DNA from: a virus
Length of the DNA stretch: 40,757 nt
IMG/VR virus record: IMGVR_UViG_3300032893_000134
Coordinates: 1-40,757 of that record
Reading direction: 5' to 3' (one strand)
This document shows positions 1 to 6,342 of the stretch, in pieces. The translations under genes were made by a program, and so were the position numbers. Within the stretch, counting starts at the first letter, position 1. Each line of letters starts with the position of its first letter. The notes beneath the pieces were generated by a model. It searched no databases. It was not told the origin of the DNA and was given only the letters and a program-made list of their open reading frames with translations.

Positions 1-127
1 CCCCGTAGATTGGCTCAATTGGTACGCTATTTTTATCCGCTTCGCTCATTCCGCACCCCCATCGCTCTTAGTGGGGGAGGCGGGGAGAGACGCGGCAAAG
101 GCATCCCGCGAACCCCAATCGCCGGCC
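1..127. repeat. Terminal direct repeat, copy 1 (genome closure)
   Basis: These 127 bases are identical to the last 127 of the window. 127 is the largest k-mer in common assembly settings, so this is most simply the overlap left when a circular or circularly permuted genome is assembled, not a biological end. The gene order supports closure: the stop of the 46-789 gene and the start of the XRE gene meet as ATGA inside the repeat. Confidence 0.95.
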
Positions 128-789
128 GGAAAAAATACTTTGACCCATGGAAAGTGAATTGGCCTTTCTGGATTGGATTTGTGATCCCAGCCGCGCTCCA
201 CTTTGACGATGTTGCTTTTCTCCGACGCCGGGGGCGCTGCTGTGGGGGAGACGGCGATATCGGCGCGCAGTATTTCGATTTGCCGCTGAACAATGCCGAT
301 CAACTCCTTGGGTTTCACCAAACACATATCCGGCATGCCTTCGGGTGAGTCGCGATCAGGAATTTCGCAAACGGCTTGAGTGATGCCTGCGGGCAACCAT
401 TTCAGCCACTTTTCGAGCGGCACCATGACGAACTCCGCGCCCGGCTTCTCGGTGGGGTGGGTGCGATCCGCGAGCTTTAGCGTCATACCCGCCAGTTCTT
501 CCAGCATGTCGATGGCAAGCGCCAAGTCCTCTCGATGCGGCCAAGGCGCGTCATTCAGAACGCCGAATACACCTTGAAAGCGCTCGTGTCGCAGCCAATC
601 AAGCGCAGTCTTGGCGGCTCGTTTGGCGAATTCAGGGTGCAACTGCCCTTCTTCTACCGCCTCCCCCTCTGCCGCCTGTGGCTTGAGGGAGGCGAGGAGA
701 TCGGCCTTGTCGATGCCGAAAGCGCTATTGCAGTTTGCGCCGAATGCCCGGTCCCACCAAGCGGAAAGTTGCTCATGCGTGAAACTCAT
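46..789 (-). CDS. Early-operon protein of unknown function, 247 aa
   Basis: I do not recognise this protein. The first 150 residues are rich in Trp, Glu and Ala and read as helical (SFTHEQLSAWWDRAFG at the start). The middle carries a TEKPGAEFVMVPLEKWLKWL stretch of the kind seen in variable phage accessory proteins. The start overlaps the upstream stop as TAATG. The stop overlaps the ATG of the XRE gene as ATGA, read across the contig junction. It is a member of the long leftward early operon; no signal peptide or membrane segment is seen. Confidence 0.8.
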   Translation of the reverse strand: MSFTHEQLSAWWDRAFGANCNSAFGIDKADLLASLKPQAAEGEAVEEGQLHPEFAKRAAKTALDWLRHERFQGVFGVLNDAPWPHREDLALAIDMLEELAGMTLKLADRTHPTEKPGAEFVMVPLEKWLKWLPAGITQAVCEIPDRDSPEGMPDMCLVKPKELIGIVQRQIEILRADIAVSPTAAPPASEKSNIVKVERGWDHKSNPERPIHFPWVKVFFPAGDWGSRDAFAASLPASPTKSDGGAE

Positions 790-1166
790 TATTTCGGCTC
801 CTTTGACTCACCGCGCGCAGCATCAATTGCAGCGCGGCATTGGTCTAACATCGTGGGTTGCTCGCTCAGCGGAATGGGTGACGCGATGTACCAATTTATG
901 CGAGCTTTTCTCCTGTCATTGACCATGACACAGCCCCCGCAATTGTCGGCAATAAATGCAAGGCGAGCGGTGTCGGCAGAGGCGCTATCGGTCTTGATGG
1001 AGGCGAGGGCTGCGCGTAAGCGTTGCGCCGCATCCCGCTGAACTGCATCGGATTCATAAAGCCCGATACTGTTGTCGTAGGCTGCGCCCTGTTCAAGGAT
1101 GCTTGCCGCGTGTTCGGCAGCTTCGCGCAGGCCCTGTTCAATCTGCTCTCTCGATAAAAGGCTCAT
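789..1166 (-). CDS. Early-operon protein of unknown function, 125 aa
   Basis: No family is recognised. The N-terminal half is an Ala/Glu-rich helix (REQIEQGLREAAEHAAS). The centre has a compact FIADNCGGCVMV segment with one CxxC-like pair, and the C-terminus returns to an amphipathic helix (LDQCRAAIDAARGES). It overlaps the upstream gene by 4 bp and the downstream gene by 1 bp, so it is almost certainly translationally coupled. Small Ala-rich proteins like this are common in phage accessory cassettes. Confidence 0.8.
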   Translation of the reverse strand: MSLLSREQIEQGLREAAEHAASILEQGAAYDNSIGLYESDAVQRDAAQRLRAALASIKTDSASADTARLAFIADNCGGCVMVNDRRKARINWYIASPIPLSEQPTMLDQCRAAIDAARGESKEPK

Positions 1167-1495
1167 TGCGGTTCCTTAAGAGCGGCGTCGATGGCGGCAA
1201 CACGGCCAGCGGCAGTTGATAAGTCGGCATCCAAGGCAACGGGAATTGCAACGTATGCCTCATGCTCATGTCGAATCCAGCGCGCGTTTTTGATGCCGAA
1301 TTGCAGCCTCCGCGCATCCCTCTCGCTCGCCTCCAGCCGATCAAGCAGGGCCAGGATTTCGGGCGGTTCGGTTGCTTCGGCGTATGCAAGATTTACCTTG
1401 CTCATTTCTTCCAAGGAAATCTGACCGGACTGGTATTTTTTCTTCGAAGTCAACCAATCTTCCGCCAGCCGCCGAAGTTCTTTAAGGTTGGTCAT
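1163..1495 (-). CDS. Ea22/Ead-like early phage protein, 110 aa
   Basis: The segment ALLDRLEASERDARRL near residues 48-63 resembles the heptad-rich core repeated in Ea22/Ead-like phage proteins, whose role is poorly defined. The C-terminal half has a VAIPVALDADLSTAAGR segment. It begins by overlapping the stop of the zinc-finger gene upstream by 4 bp and ends overlapping the next start by 4 bp. The Ea22-like label is an inference from one short motif. Confidence 0.7.
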   Translation of the reverse strand: MTNLKELRRLAEDWLTSKKKYQSGQISLEEMSKVNLAYAEATEPPEILALLDRLEASERDARRLQFGIKNARWIRHEHEAYVAIPVALDADLSTAAGRVAAIDAALKEPQ

Positions 1496-2004
1496 TTTCT
1501 ATTCCTTTGTGGTTTGCGCTTGTTGTTGGCTTGCTCTTTCCAAGTCGCCCAACGGCAGTTTCTTGGGGAGTAATTGCCGTTATTGTTTCGTCTGTCTAAA
1601 GTCAAATCCGCGCGATATCCATTAGCAAGTGCCCATTTCTCAAAACTCTTAAAGCTATCTCGCCATGATGCGCAGACTGATATACCTCTAGCCCCATAGT
1701 TCCGAAACCCGTGCTGAGCGCTGTTCAAGCAGCGTTGTTTCATTCCTTGCCAAATGTAGTAAAGCCGCGTTACTTTCCCGCCTTTAGCTGCGCCGTGTGT
1801 CACATTCCACTCACCGGAGCGCATCTGACAACCACAGCCTTTGGTTCTTCCGCTGACAATCGCGCTGTAAATAATTTCTGATTCTTTCCCGCAGTCACAT
1901 ACGCATAAAAACATGCGCCTTTGATCTTTATTGCAGCCGACAAATGCCAGAACGCGAAGCCTCCCAAAGCGTTTGCCGGTTATGTCTTTTATGGGAGGAG
2001 CCAT
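1492..2004 (-). CDS. Zinc-finger, homing-endonuclease-like phage protein, 170 aa
   Basis: Residues 1-60 hold a GxRFGRLRVL strand followed by a C-x-C-x-CG...GCGC cysteine set (CVCDCGKE and KGCGC), likely a zinc ribbon. The second half matches a motif series I know from many phage proteins: W..MKQRCLN, YGARGI.VC..W, SFK.F, then LDRRNNNGNYSPRNCRWAT and a terminal QANNKRK. Relatives are usually annotated as HNH/AP2-like DNA-binding or homing-endonuclease relatives. The usual IDR-type motif reads LDRR here, and no full HNH triad is evident, so catalysis is uncertain. The gene sits inside the early operon without disrupting the overlap pattern. Confidence 0.75.
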   Translation of the reverse strand: MAPPIKDITGKRFGRLRVLAFVGCNKDQRRMFLCVCDCGKESEIIYSAIVSGRTKGCGCQMRSGEWNVTHGAAKGGKVTRLYYIWQGMKQRCLNSAQHGFRNYGARGISVCASWRDSFKSFEKWALANGYRADLTLDRRNNNGNYSPRNCRWATWKEQANNKRKPQRNRK

Positions 2005-2342
2005 TATTTCTTGAGCGCAATTAGCGCGGAAAGGACGGCGACGCGGAAGGCGCGCATGGGATCGTTGTTGTGCGCATCAAATCTTTGAACATTCCATGCA
2101 CCCATTACCATGCTGGGGCCGTGGTTTGCTTCCGCCCAATCTTTGCTGCCGATCACGCGCCAACCCGCAGGCCACAGCACCCGCACCATGATTTCCGTAC
2201 AGGCTTCGGTGGATTCGTGGAGCCAGCAAGAGCGCGTGCCGTACAAGATTTCCCCGTCGCTAATAACGCAACTTTTCTTCCAAGCGAAATCTTCCGGCAG
2301 CACCTTCGCCGCCTCCCTTGAAAGGGATTCGAGGGAGGTCAT
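2004..2342 (-). CDS. Conserved early phage protein, 112 aa
   Basis: I do not recognise a named family with certainty. The layout (N-terminal helix, a central WRVIGSKDW strand region and a C-terminal RAFRVAVLSALIALKK helix) resembles small phage proteins of the ABA-sandwich kind that carry the AFRVA.L.AL ending. The start overlaps the upstream stop by 4 bp and the stop shares one base with the next start, fitting translational coupling in the early operon. Confidence 0.7.
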   Translation of the reverse strand: MTSLESLSREAAKVLPEDFAWKKSCVISDGEILYGTRSCWLHESTEACTEIMVRVLWPAGWRVIGSKDWAEANHGPSMVMGAWNVQRFDAHNNDPMRAFRVAVLSALIALKK

Positions 2343-2539
2343 GGAAGTTTCCCCAGCTTGTCAATGGCCGCGTTGTGACTCAAAGCTTTCTCAAAGAATC
2401 CGTTAATCACCAGTTGAGATAGCTTGTCTTGTAAAAGCGCAAGCGCCACTTCTTCTCGTGTGCCACCATAGACACCAGTGAATACAGCGCCGTTCAGCAG
2501 CGCGCTTTGCGTTTTCGTTAGCGTGATAGTCACTTTCAT
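2339..2539 (-). CDS. Small early-operon protein, 66 aa
   Basis: Family unknown. The start MKVTITLTKTQSALLNGAVF reads as a beta strand followed by a helix, like the opening of ribbon-helix-helix proteins, but the rest does not confirm that fold. Overlaps of 4 bp on both sides support it as a real member of the operon. Confidence 0.65.
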   Translation of the reverse strand: MKVTITLTKTQSALLNGAVFTGVYGGTREEVALALLQDKLSQLVINGFFEKALSHNAAIDKLGKLP

Positions 2540-2835
2540 CCCGCCTCTCCTTTAAACACTTCGGGGAAGGCGGCGTGGAAATCGGCAACCAATTGCAGGC
2601 AAGCGCGTTTCGCGTGGTAGTAGCCGCTTTCCTTTTCAACTCGTTTCTCGCAAATCTCCACGCACTTGCGAACGGCGCTCGATTGGCCGGCTTGGTAGAA
2701 ATCCCAGGCCAATTGCACTTTGCCGTCTTGATATTGACCAGGCCACGCAAATTCTGGCGTATTAGGCCATCGCTCCAAAGAGAGTTCGTATGGCCAATCG
2801 CCCATGATCTTTTCGAAGTCCTCCCGGCTACTCAT
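2536..2835 (-). CDS. Early-operon protein of unknown function, 99 aa
   Basis: The protein is acidic at the N-terminus (SSREDFEKIMGDWPYELS) and rich in Trp and Tyr. Residues 45-85 form a probable helical hairpin with three Cys (VRKCVEICEKRVEKESGYYH, then RACLQL). Similar small phage proteins with the AWDFYQAG pattern are widespread but have no assigned function. It is coupled by 4-bp overlaps to both neighbours. Confidence 0.7.
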   Translation of the reverse strand: MSSREDFEKIMGDWPYELSLERWPNTPEFAWPGQYQDGKVQLAWDFYQAGQSSAVRKCVEICEKRVEKESGYYHAKRACLQLVADFHAAFPEVFKGEAG

Positions 2836-3455
2836 TGCGGCACCTTGGGGCGACGGTATGCGACGATATTCATGCCGCTATTTGGCGTGCATTCGTGCCG
2901 CCAATGTGCTTGACAGCATTCCGTGGCATGGTCGCGGATCACCATGGGCGGACTTCTTTCCTGATCGCCGTCCAGTTTGACCTCCACGGCATCCCAGTCC
3001 TTGACCGGACAACTACCGCCTTTATGCTCAATCCACGGATTCTCCTCCCCCGCGAACTGCGCTAGTTCGGTGGGGGTGGGGAGACGGTATTTTTCGTAAG
3101 AAACCGGTCTCTTATCTTTTACGTCAAAACCACGCAGCCATCCATCTTCGTCAATCCGCGCAAAAATTGTCGTGTATTCTTTGCCGCTAACGTTGCCAAA
3201 TCCAATCACCAAATCCCCCGGCTTCAACTCGGGTGCCGCTGCGGGCTGTTCTACCTCCGTATGCAGGGTATTGGCCTGCAACTGATCGGCGGCTCCAGAC
3301 ACCGCAGCAGCATCCGTGGGCGCGTTGAATCCGTCGCGCCAAAACTTTTCCTTCTCGCTCTCGTACTCCTTGCGTTGATACGGCTTGTCAGAGCCGACGC
3401 GGCCCAAACCCATTTCTCCGGACATGTCGATGAGGGTGGTTTCTATGCTGCGCAT
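2832..3455 (-). CDS. Modular early phage protein with C-terminal HKGG-SCPV domain, 207 aa
   Basis: It has two parts. Residues 75-130 form a small beta-rich module (GDLVIGFGNV, then WLRGFDVKDK). Residues 140-207 match a recurrent phage C-terminal module: W.EHKGG.CPV, V.V..DG, H.....HW and finally I.AYRRP. That module is fused to many different N-termini in phage accessory genes and its function is unknown. It overlaps the next gene by 4 bp; its start lies inside the end of the upstream gene by 13 bp. Confidence 0.75.
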   Translation of the reverse strand: MRSIETTLIDMSGEMGLGRVGSDKPYQRKEYESEKEKFWRDGFNAPTDAAAVSGAADQLQANTLHTEVEQPAAAPELKPGDLVIGFGNVSGKEYTTIFARIDEDGWLRGFDVKDKRPVSYEKYRLPTPTELAQFAGEENPWIEHKGGSCPVKDWDAVEVKLDGDQERSPPMVIRDHATECCQAHWRHECTPNSGMNIVAYRRPKVPQ

Positions 3456-3712
3456 GACGTCTCCGAGGGTTCTTGCTTGGAAGGAAGAATTACAGGTTCT
3501 CTACCGTTTTGCTGATACGACAGAAGCCGCATTGCCATCTTGCCGGGAAACCATGCTGTTACATCGCGACCGCTTTTATCCCAAGTGCGCGACATGGTTT
3601 GCACTCTCTTAGCCGTGATCCGAGCGGCTCGGGTGACTATCTTTGATTTTTCGCCTTTCCGATTAAAGCATGTCCATACCTGATAGGTAGCTACTCCATT
3701 GTATTTGATCAT
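3443..3712 (-). CDS. Basic early-operon protein, 89 aa
   Basis: No family is recognised. The protein is basic (KGEKSKIVTRAARITAKRVQ) and its N-terminal region reads as beta strands (YNGVATYQVWTCFN). It is the second gene of the leftward early operon; its ATG overlaps the stop of the small HTH gene as ATGA. A nucleic-acid-binding role is possible from charge alone. Confidence 0.7.
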   Translation of the reverse strand: MIKYNGVATYQVWTCFNRKGEKSKIVTRAARITAKRVQTMSRTWDKSGRDVTAWFPGKMAMRLLSYQQNGREPVILPSKQEPSETSCAA

Positions 3713-3873
3713 TTCCCAGCCTCCATAGCCTTTTTGATCTGCCCAATACGGGCGTTACTGACCCCCATCTTGCGCGCCACATCAGCCTGACGCATACCTG
3801 ATTTCAAGAGTTCAATGATCCGAGTACGCTTGCGCTCGAATTGCCTAAGATACTGTTCACGAGGAATCGCCAT
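3709..3873 (-). CDS. Small helix-turn-helix regulator, first gene of the early leftward operon, 54 aa
   Basis: Translation gives MAIPREQYLRQF followed by a clear HTH core, IIELLKSGMRQADVARKMGV and SNARIGQIKKAME, of the sigma-region-4/Psq type. At 54 residues it is barely more than the HTH, as in Cro-like factors. The stop overlaps the next start as ATGA. There is no Shine-Dalgarno sequence in front of the ATG, and the predicted promoter places +1 at or next to the ATG, so the message is probably leaderless. The candidate operator between the -35 and -10 suggests autoregulation. Confidence 0.75.
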   Translation of the reverse strand: MAIPREQYLRQFERKRTRIIELLKSGMRQADVARKMGVSNARIGQIKKAMEAGK

Positions 3874-3879
3874 GTCAGA

Positions 3880-3908
3880 ATTAGAGCACAGAAAAAATAT
3901 TTGTGCAA
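3880..3908 (-). promoter_or_regulatory. Leftward early promoter, probably giving a leaderless mRNA
   Basis: On the minus strand TTGCAC (3908-3903) is followed after 17 bases by TCTAAT (3885-3880), a 5/6 match to the -10 consensus. The expected +1 falls at 3873-3875, and 3873 is the A of the ATG of the HTH gene. Confidence 0.5.
3886..3906. promoter_or_regulatory. Candidate operator: inverted repeat in the early leftward promoter
   Basis: GCACA at 3886-3890 and TGTGC at 3902-3906 form an inverted repeat with an 11-bp AT-rich spacer. One arm overlaps the -35 box and the other abuts the -10 box, so a bound dimer would block the promoter. The arms are only 5 bp, so this is suggestive only. Confidence 0.35.
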
Positions 3909-3924
3909 CATCTTATTTAACCCC

Positions 3925-3954
3925 TTGACTTTTGGATCGGGCAGGCGCAATATC
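3925..3954 (+). promoter_or_regulatory. Weak candidate rightward early promoter
   Basis: TTGACT (3925-3930) is a 5/6 match to -35. The best -10 at 17-18 bp is poor (CAATAT or AATATC, 3/6). Position supports it: it faces the 3992 gene from the divergent intergenic space. It may need activation by a phage or host factor. Confidence 0.35.
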
Positions 3955-3991
3955 CTTCTACCCCAACGCAGCAACGATTAGGAGAAGGAAA

Positions 3992-4276
3992 ATGGCAGCG
4001 CGATATAAGAACCGTGATTTTCAGCGCACGTACGAAACTATGCTTACTCTTGCGCAAGACAAGGAGAGCGAGCTTTATCACAACGGACAGCAGCGTCGTG
4101 GTGCTGGACATCGTTGCGCGTTTTGGGATGGCTATAACGGCATGAAGCGTAGCGCAAATGTGACGCCTCAATCCCAAAGCGCCGTTTGTTTTCAAGCCGG
4201 CAAGGAGTTTGCCAAGAAAAATCCTGGCGTACCTCTTGGCGCTCCGGTTACGCCTTTTTCCGCAATATCTAACTAA
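3992..4276 (+). CDS. First gene of the rightward early operon, unknown function, 94 aa
   Basis: The start was chosen at the ATG preceded by AGGAGAAGGAA. The N-terminus is basic (AARYKNRDFQRTYETML), and the centre has RRGAGHRCAFWDGYNGMK. That GA.HR..FWDGY pattern, followed by an AGKEF helix, recurs in small phage proteins of unknown function. A reading frame extending 20 codons upstream lacks a ribosome-binding site. Confidence 0.75.
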   Translation: MAARYKNRDFQRTYETMLTLAQDKESELYHNGQQRRGAGHRCAFWDGYNGMKRSANVTPQSQSAVCFQAGKEFAKKNPGVPLGAPVTPFSAISN

Positions 4277-4294
4277 CCCACCCCGCGAGGCATC

Positions 4295-4591
4295 ATGAGC
4301 GAGCATACTAAAACTCCTTGGCATCTGGATAAATACGGCCACTTATTTGATTCCGAACTTCAAGAGGTAATGACGCGCGGCATGACCACGCTTGCCTCGG
4401 GTAGTCCGGCATCCATAGCCGAGGCGAAAGCAAATACGGAATTCATCGTCCGCGCCTGCAACTCCCACTATGATCTGCTGGCGCTGTACGAGCGGTGCCG
4501 CGATTGCTATGGCGATCTGCCGCACAGCATTCAATTGCTGGTGGATGCGGCGCATTCCATCCTCATCAAGCCGGAGGCGAGCCATGGCTGA
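4295..4591 (+). CDS. Conserved TPWHLDKYG-type phage protein, 98 aa
   Basis: It opens with SEHTKTPWHLDKYG and contains ANTEFIVRACNSHYDLLALY, a signature of a common phage family without assigned function. The C-terminus IKPEASHG is encoded by the direct repeat that also forms the start of the next gene. It overlaps the next ORF by 8 bp. It is paralogous in style to the two following proteins (LLA-L core, KAEASHG-type tails). Confidence 0.8.
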   Translation: MSEHTKTPWHLDKYGHLFDSELQEVMTRGMTTLASGSPASIAEAKANTEFIVRACNSHYDLLALYERCRDCYGDLPHSIQLLVDAAHSILIKPEASHG

Positions 4592-4600
4592 TACCAAGCA
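4572..4600 (+). repeat. Gene-junction direct repeat, copy 1 (29 bp)
   Basis: Twenty-nine bases, starting CGGAGGCGAGCC and running through the next start codon to ACCAAGCA, recur exactly at 4852-4880. Each copy contains the GGAGG ribosome-binding site, the end of one gene and the start of the next. Confidence 0.9.
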
Positions 4601-4871
4601 TATGAGCGATACACCGCGCACTGACGCGCTATACGAAAAGATGGCAGGCAAGGGCGCATTTGAGGAGCATATTGCGCTTGGCAATTTTTGCTGCCAATTG
4701 GAGCGCGAGAATGCTGACCTGCTGGCGGCGCTGAAAGTCCTTCTGTACGAATATTCGCTGCAAATGGAGGACGAAAACTTGAAGGGCGATCCTGACTTGG
4801 ACTTCGATCAGTTCGCCGAAGTCATCCAAGCCCGCGCCGCCATCGCCAAAGCGGAGGCGAGCCATGGCTGA
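4584..4871 (+). CDS. Phage accessory protein, MADTKHMSDTPRTDA start, 95 aa
   Basis: The ATG at 4584 was chosen because GGAGG lies 6 bases upstream; the inner ATG (MSDTPRTDA, the start usual in this family) has no such site. Residues 1-6 (MADTKH) come from the junction repeat and appear to have been added in front of the normal family start. The rest is helical (FCCQLERENADLLAALKVLL) and ends IAKAEASHG. The function is unknown. Confidence 0.75.
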   Translation: MADTKHMSDTPRTDALYEKMAGKGAFEEHIALGNFCCQLERENADLLAALKVLLYEYSLQMEDENLKGDPDLDFDQFAEVIQARAAIAKAEASHG

Positions 4872-4880
4872 TACCAAGCA
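4852..4880 (+). repeat. Gene-junction direct repeat, copy 2 (29 bp)
   Basis: This is an exact copy of 4572-4600. It encodes the last residues of one gene (EASHG) and the first of the next (MADTKH). Confidence 0.9.
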
Positions 4881-5253
4881 CACACCGGGGCCGTGGCAGT
4901 GGTTTGAACGCGAGCGCGGTCCGTATCTCGCTACGCCTGACCGTGGGCACCTTTATGTGATGGGTCTTGCGCGAAAGGGCATGCAGGGCGCGACGGTGCG
5001 CTTTGCCACATGGCATGGCATCGAATCTGGTGCCGAGCGTGAGCGCCTCGGTGGGATCATGGAGGACGGCATCAGGCTGCGCAACGGCGAACTGCATCCG
5101 GATGCGCGTTTGCTTGAAGCCGCGCCCGATCTACTGGCGGCGCTGAAAGCCGTGAAACGTCGCCTTGATGGCAATGGCATGTCCGGTCGTCAATTGCCGG
5201 AATACAACTTGATCAGCGCTGCCATCGCCAAAGCAGAAGGGGGCGCATCATGA
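4864..5253 (+). CDS. Conserved HTPGPW-type phage protein, 129 aa
   Basis: The HTPGPWQWF opening and the LLEAAPDLLAALKAVKRRLDG segment near residues 83-101 are hallmarks of a widespread phage family of unknown function. It ends AAIAKAEGGAS. A GGAGG site lies 6 bases upstream of the ATG within the junction repeat. It overlaps the next gene as ATGA. Confidence 0.8.
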   Translation: MADTKHTPGPWQWFERERGPYLATPDRGHLYVMGLARKGMQGATVRFATWHGIESGAERERLGGIMEDGIRLRNGELHPDARLLEAAPDLLAALKAVKRRLDGNGMSGRQLPEYNLISAAIAKAEGGAS

Positions 5254-5639
5254 ACTGCCTCCCCAAGCCCATCAGCCACGGTGCAATTCCCGAGCATCTG
5301 ACGCCGCAAGCCCCTGGACCCGTGCGCCCGAACTTCCAAAAGGTCGCCATCGACATCGCCGCCGAGCGCTTGGCTGATGCCGTGATCGAGGCCGAGGAGA
5401 AGTGGGGCGAGCTACAAACCCGCTTCACCGATCTGCGCGCGCTCAAGCCCGCCACCGCCGCGCTCATCTTCGGCAGCGAAGAAAACTGGAAAGACGCGCT
5501 GTCCCGCGTCGGCGTTGCCACCGGCCGCGCGCTGTCTGCCCTTGAAGCTGCGCGGGCGCGCGCCGGGCAGGCGCTGAATATCGAGCAGGTCGGCAGGCCG
5601 ATTGCCGCCGGGTCCCGCGTGCAATGGACCGGGGATTGA
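5250..5639 (+). CDS. Helical early protein of unknown function, 129 aa
   Basis: After a Pro-rich N-terminus (NCLPKPISHGAIPEHLTPQA) the protein is mainly long helices (KVAIDIAAERLADAVIEAEE; ALSALEAARARAGQALNIEQ). No family is recognised. It is coupled to the upstream gene by an ATGA overlap. Confidence 0.7.
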   Translation: MNCLPKPISHGAIPEHLTPQAPGPVRPNFQKVAIDIAAERLADAVIEAEEKWGELQTRFTDLRALKPATAALIFGSEENWKDALSRVGVATGRALSALEAARARAGQALNIEQVGRPIAAGSRVQWTGD

Positions 5640-5641
5640 AC

Positions 5642-5989
5642 ATGAAACGCCACCTCCGAACCCTCCTGCAATTCGTGCACGATTGGGTGCCGCTGATCCT
5701 GTGTACGATTGCCGCATGCCTCTCCGGCTGTTCCGTCCCCGCCGACTACTGGAAACGCACCGGGGAACCGTATCAGGTCGTTTCTATCGAGCGCGTAGAC
5801 GTGCTGCCCAAGTTCTGCGCGCAGCACAAAGCCGGATGCAGCTACCGAAACGACGACCTGAAAATAGCGCGCATCTATATCCTGAAAAAATTGCCACCAT
5901 GGGAGGATGCATGCGTCGAGAAGCACGAACGGAAAGAGGCGGATGGATGGGCGCATGCAGTGGATGCGCGGAGTGATTGCGATTGGTAG
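5642..5989 (+). CDS. Predicted outer-membrane lipoprotein, 115 aa
   Basis: Starting at 5642, with GGGGA 6 bases upstream, the protein has a lipoprotein signal: Lys/Arg N-region, hydrophobic VPLILCTIAACLSGC, lipobox LSGC with Cys30, then Ser at +2, which favours outer-membrane sorting. The mature part has a C-terminal CVEKHERKEADGW-AHAVD segment. Relatives I recall carry HExxH there; here the second His is Glu, so metal-dependent activity is doubtful. It lies far from the lysis genes, so an Rz1 role is less likely than surface modification or exclusion. Confidence 0.7.
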   Translation: MKRHLRTLLQFVHDWVPLILCTIAACLSGCSVPADYWKRTGEPYQVVSIERVDVLPKFCAQHKAGCSYRNDDLKIARIYILKKLPPWEDACVEKHERKEADGWAHAVDARSDCDW

Positions 5990-6009
5990 GTTAACTTAGG
6001 AGAAATAAA

Positions 6010-6246
6010 ATGAAACTGCTTGGCTTTGTGCTGGTGATCCTTGGCGTTTGTTTCGGCGTTTATATGGGCATCTGGTGGGCGTTGATTGGCGGTATCGTGC
6101 AATTCATCGATGCTGTGCGCGCGCCCGCTTTGGTGCCGCTGGATATCGCGCTGAGCATTGCGCGTGTCCTTTGTTGCGGCGTGATCGGCTCCCTTTGCGC
6201 ATGGCTGGGCGTTATCCCCGGCTATGCAATGCTGACCACTCGCTAA
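6010..6246 (+). CDS. Small membrane protein with two or three helices, 78 aa
   Basis: Strong hydrophobic segments lie at residues 3-22 (LLGFVLVILGVCFGVYMGI), 23-34 and about 50-75 (IARVLCCGVIGSLCAWLGVI). An AGGAGAAATAAA site precedes the ATG. It lies between the lipoprotein gene and the recombination genes; inner-membrane location is expected and the function is unknown. Confidence 0.7.
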   Translation: MKLLGFVLVILGVCFGVYMGIWWALIGGIVQFIDAVRAPALVPLDIALSIARVLCCGVIGSLCAWLGVIPGYAMLTTR

Positions 6247-6254
6247 CGACCAAC

Positions 6255-6325
6255 GGGCAGCCCCACATAGCGGGCTGACGACCGCTGACTCCAATCCCGG
6301 AGACTGCTGAAATGCGGGGCTGCCC
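6255..6325 (+). ncRNA. Candidate structured RNA (three-way junction) in the leader of the exonuclease gene
   Basis: GGGCAGCCCC (6255-6264) pairs perfectly with GGGGCTGCCC (6316-6325). Inside, AGCGG/CCGCT (6269-6273, 6282-6286) and CTCC/GGAG (6289-6292, 6299-6302) form two further hairpins. The element fills the 96-base gap between the membrane-protein stop and the YqaJ start. There is no U-run after the outer stem, so it is not a plain terminator. It could control exonuclease translation or be a processing site. Confidence 0.4.
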
Positions 6326-6342
6326 ACCTTATTAGGAAGAGC

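Noticed and set aside
6265-6313. Hammerhead-ribozyme-like boxes: CTGACGA (6275-6281) and GAAA (6309-6312) with an ATA at the expected cleavage position next to the outer helix.
   Set aside because: Only five bases separate the cleavage position from CTGACGA, so stem I cannot form, and the bases flanking stem II (C6282 and T6308) do not pair. The boxes are probably chance.
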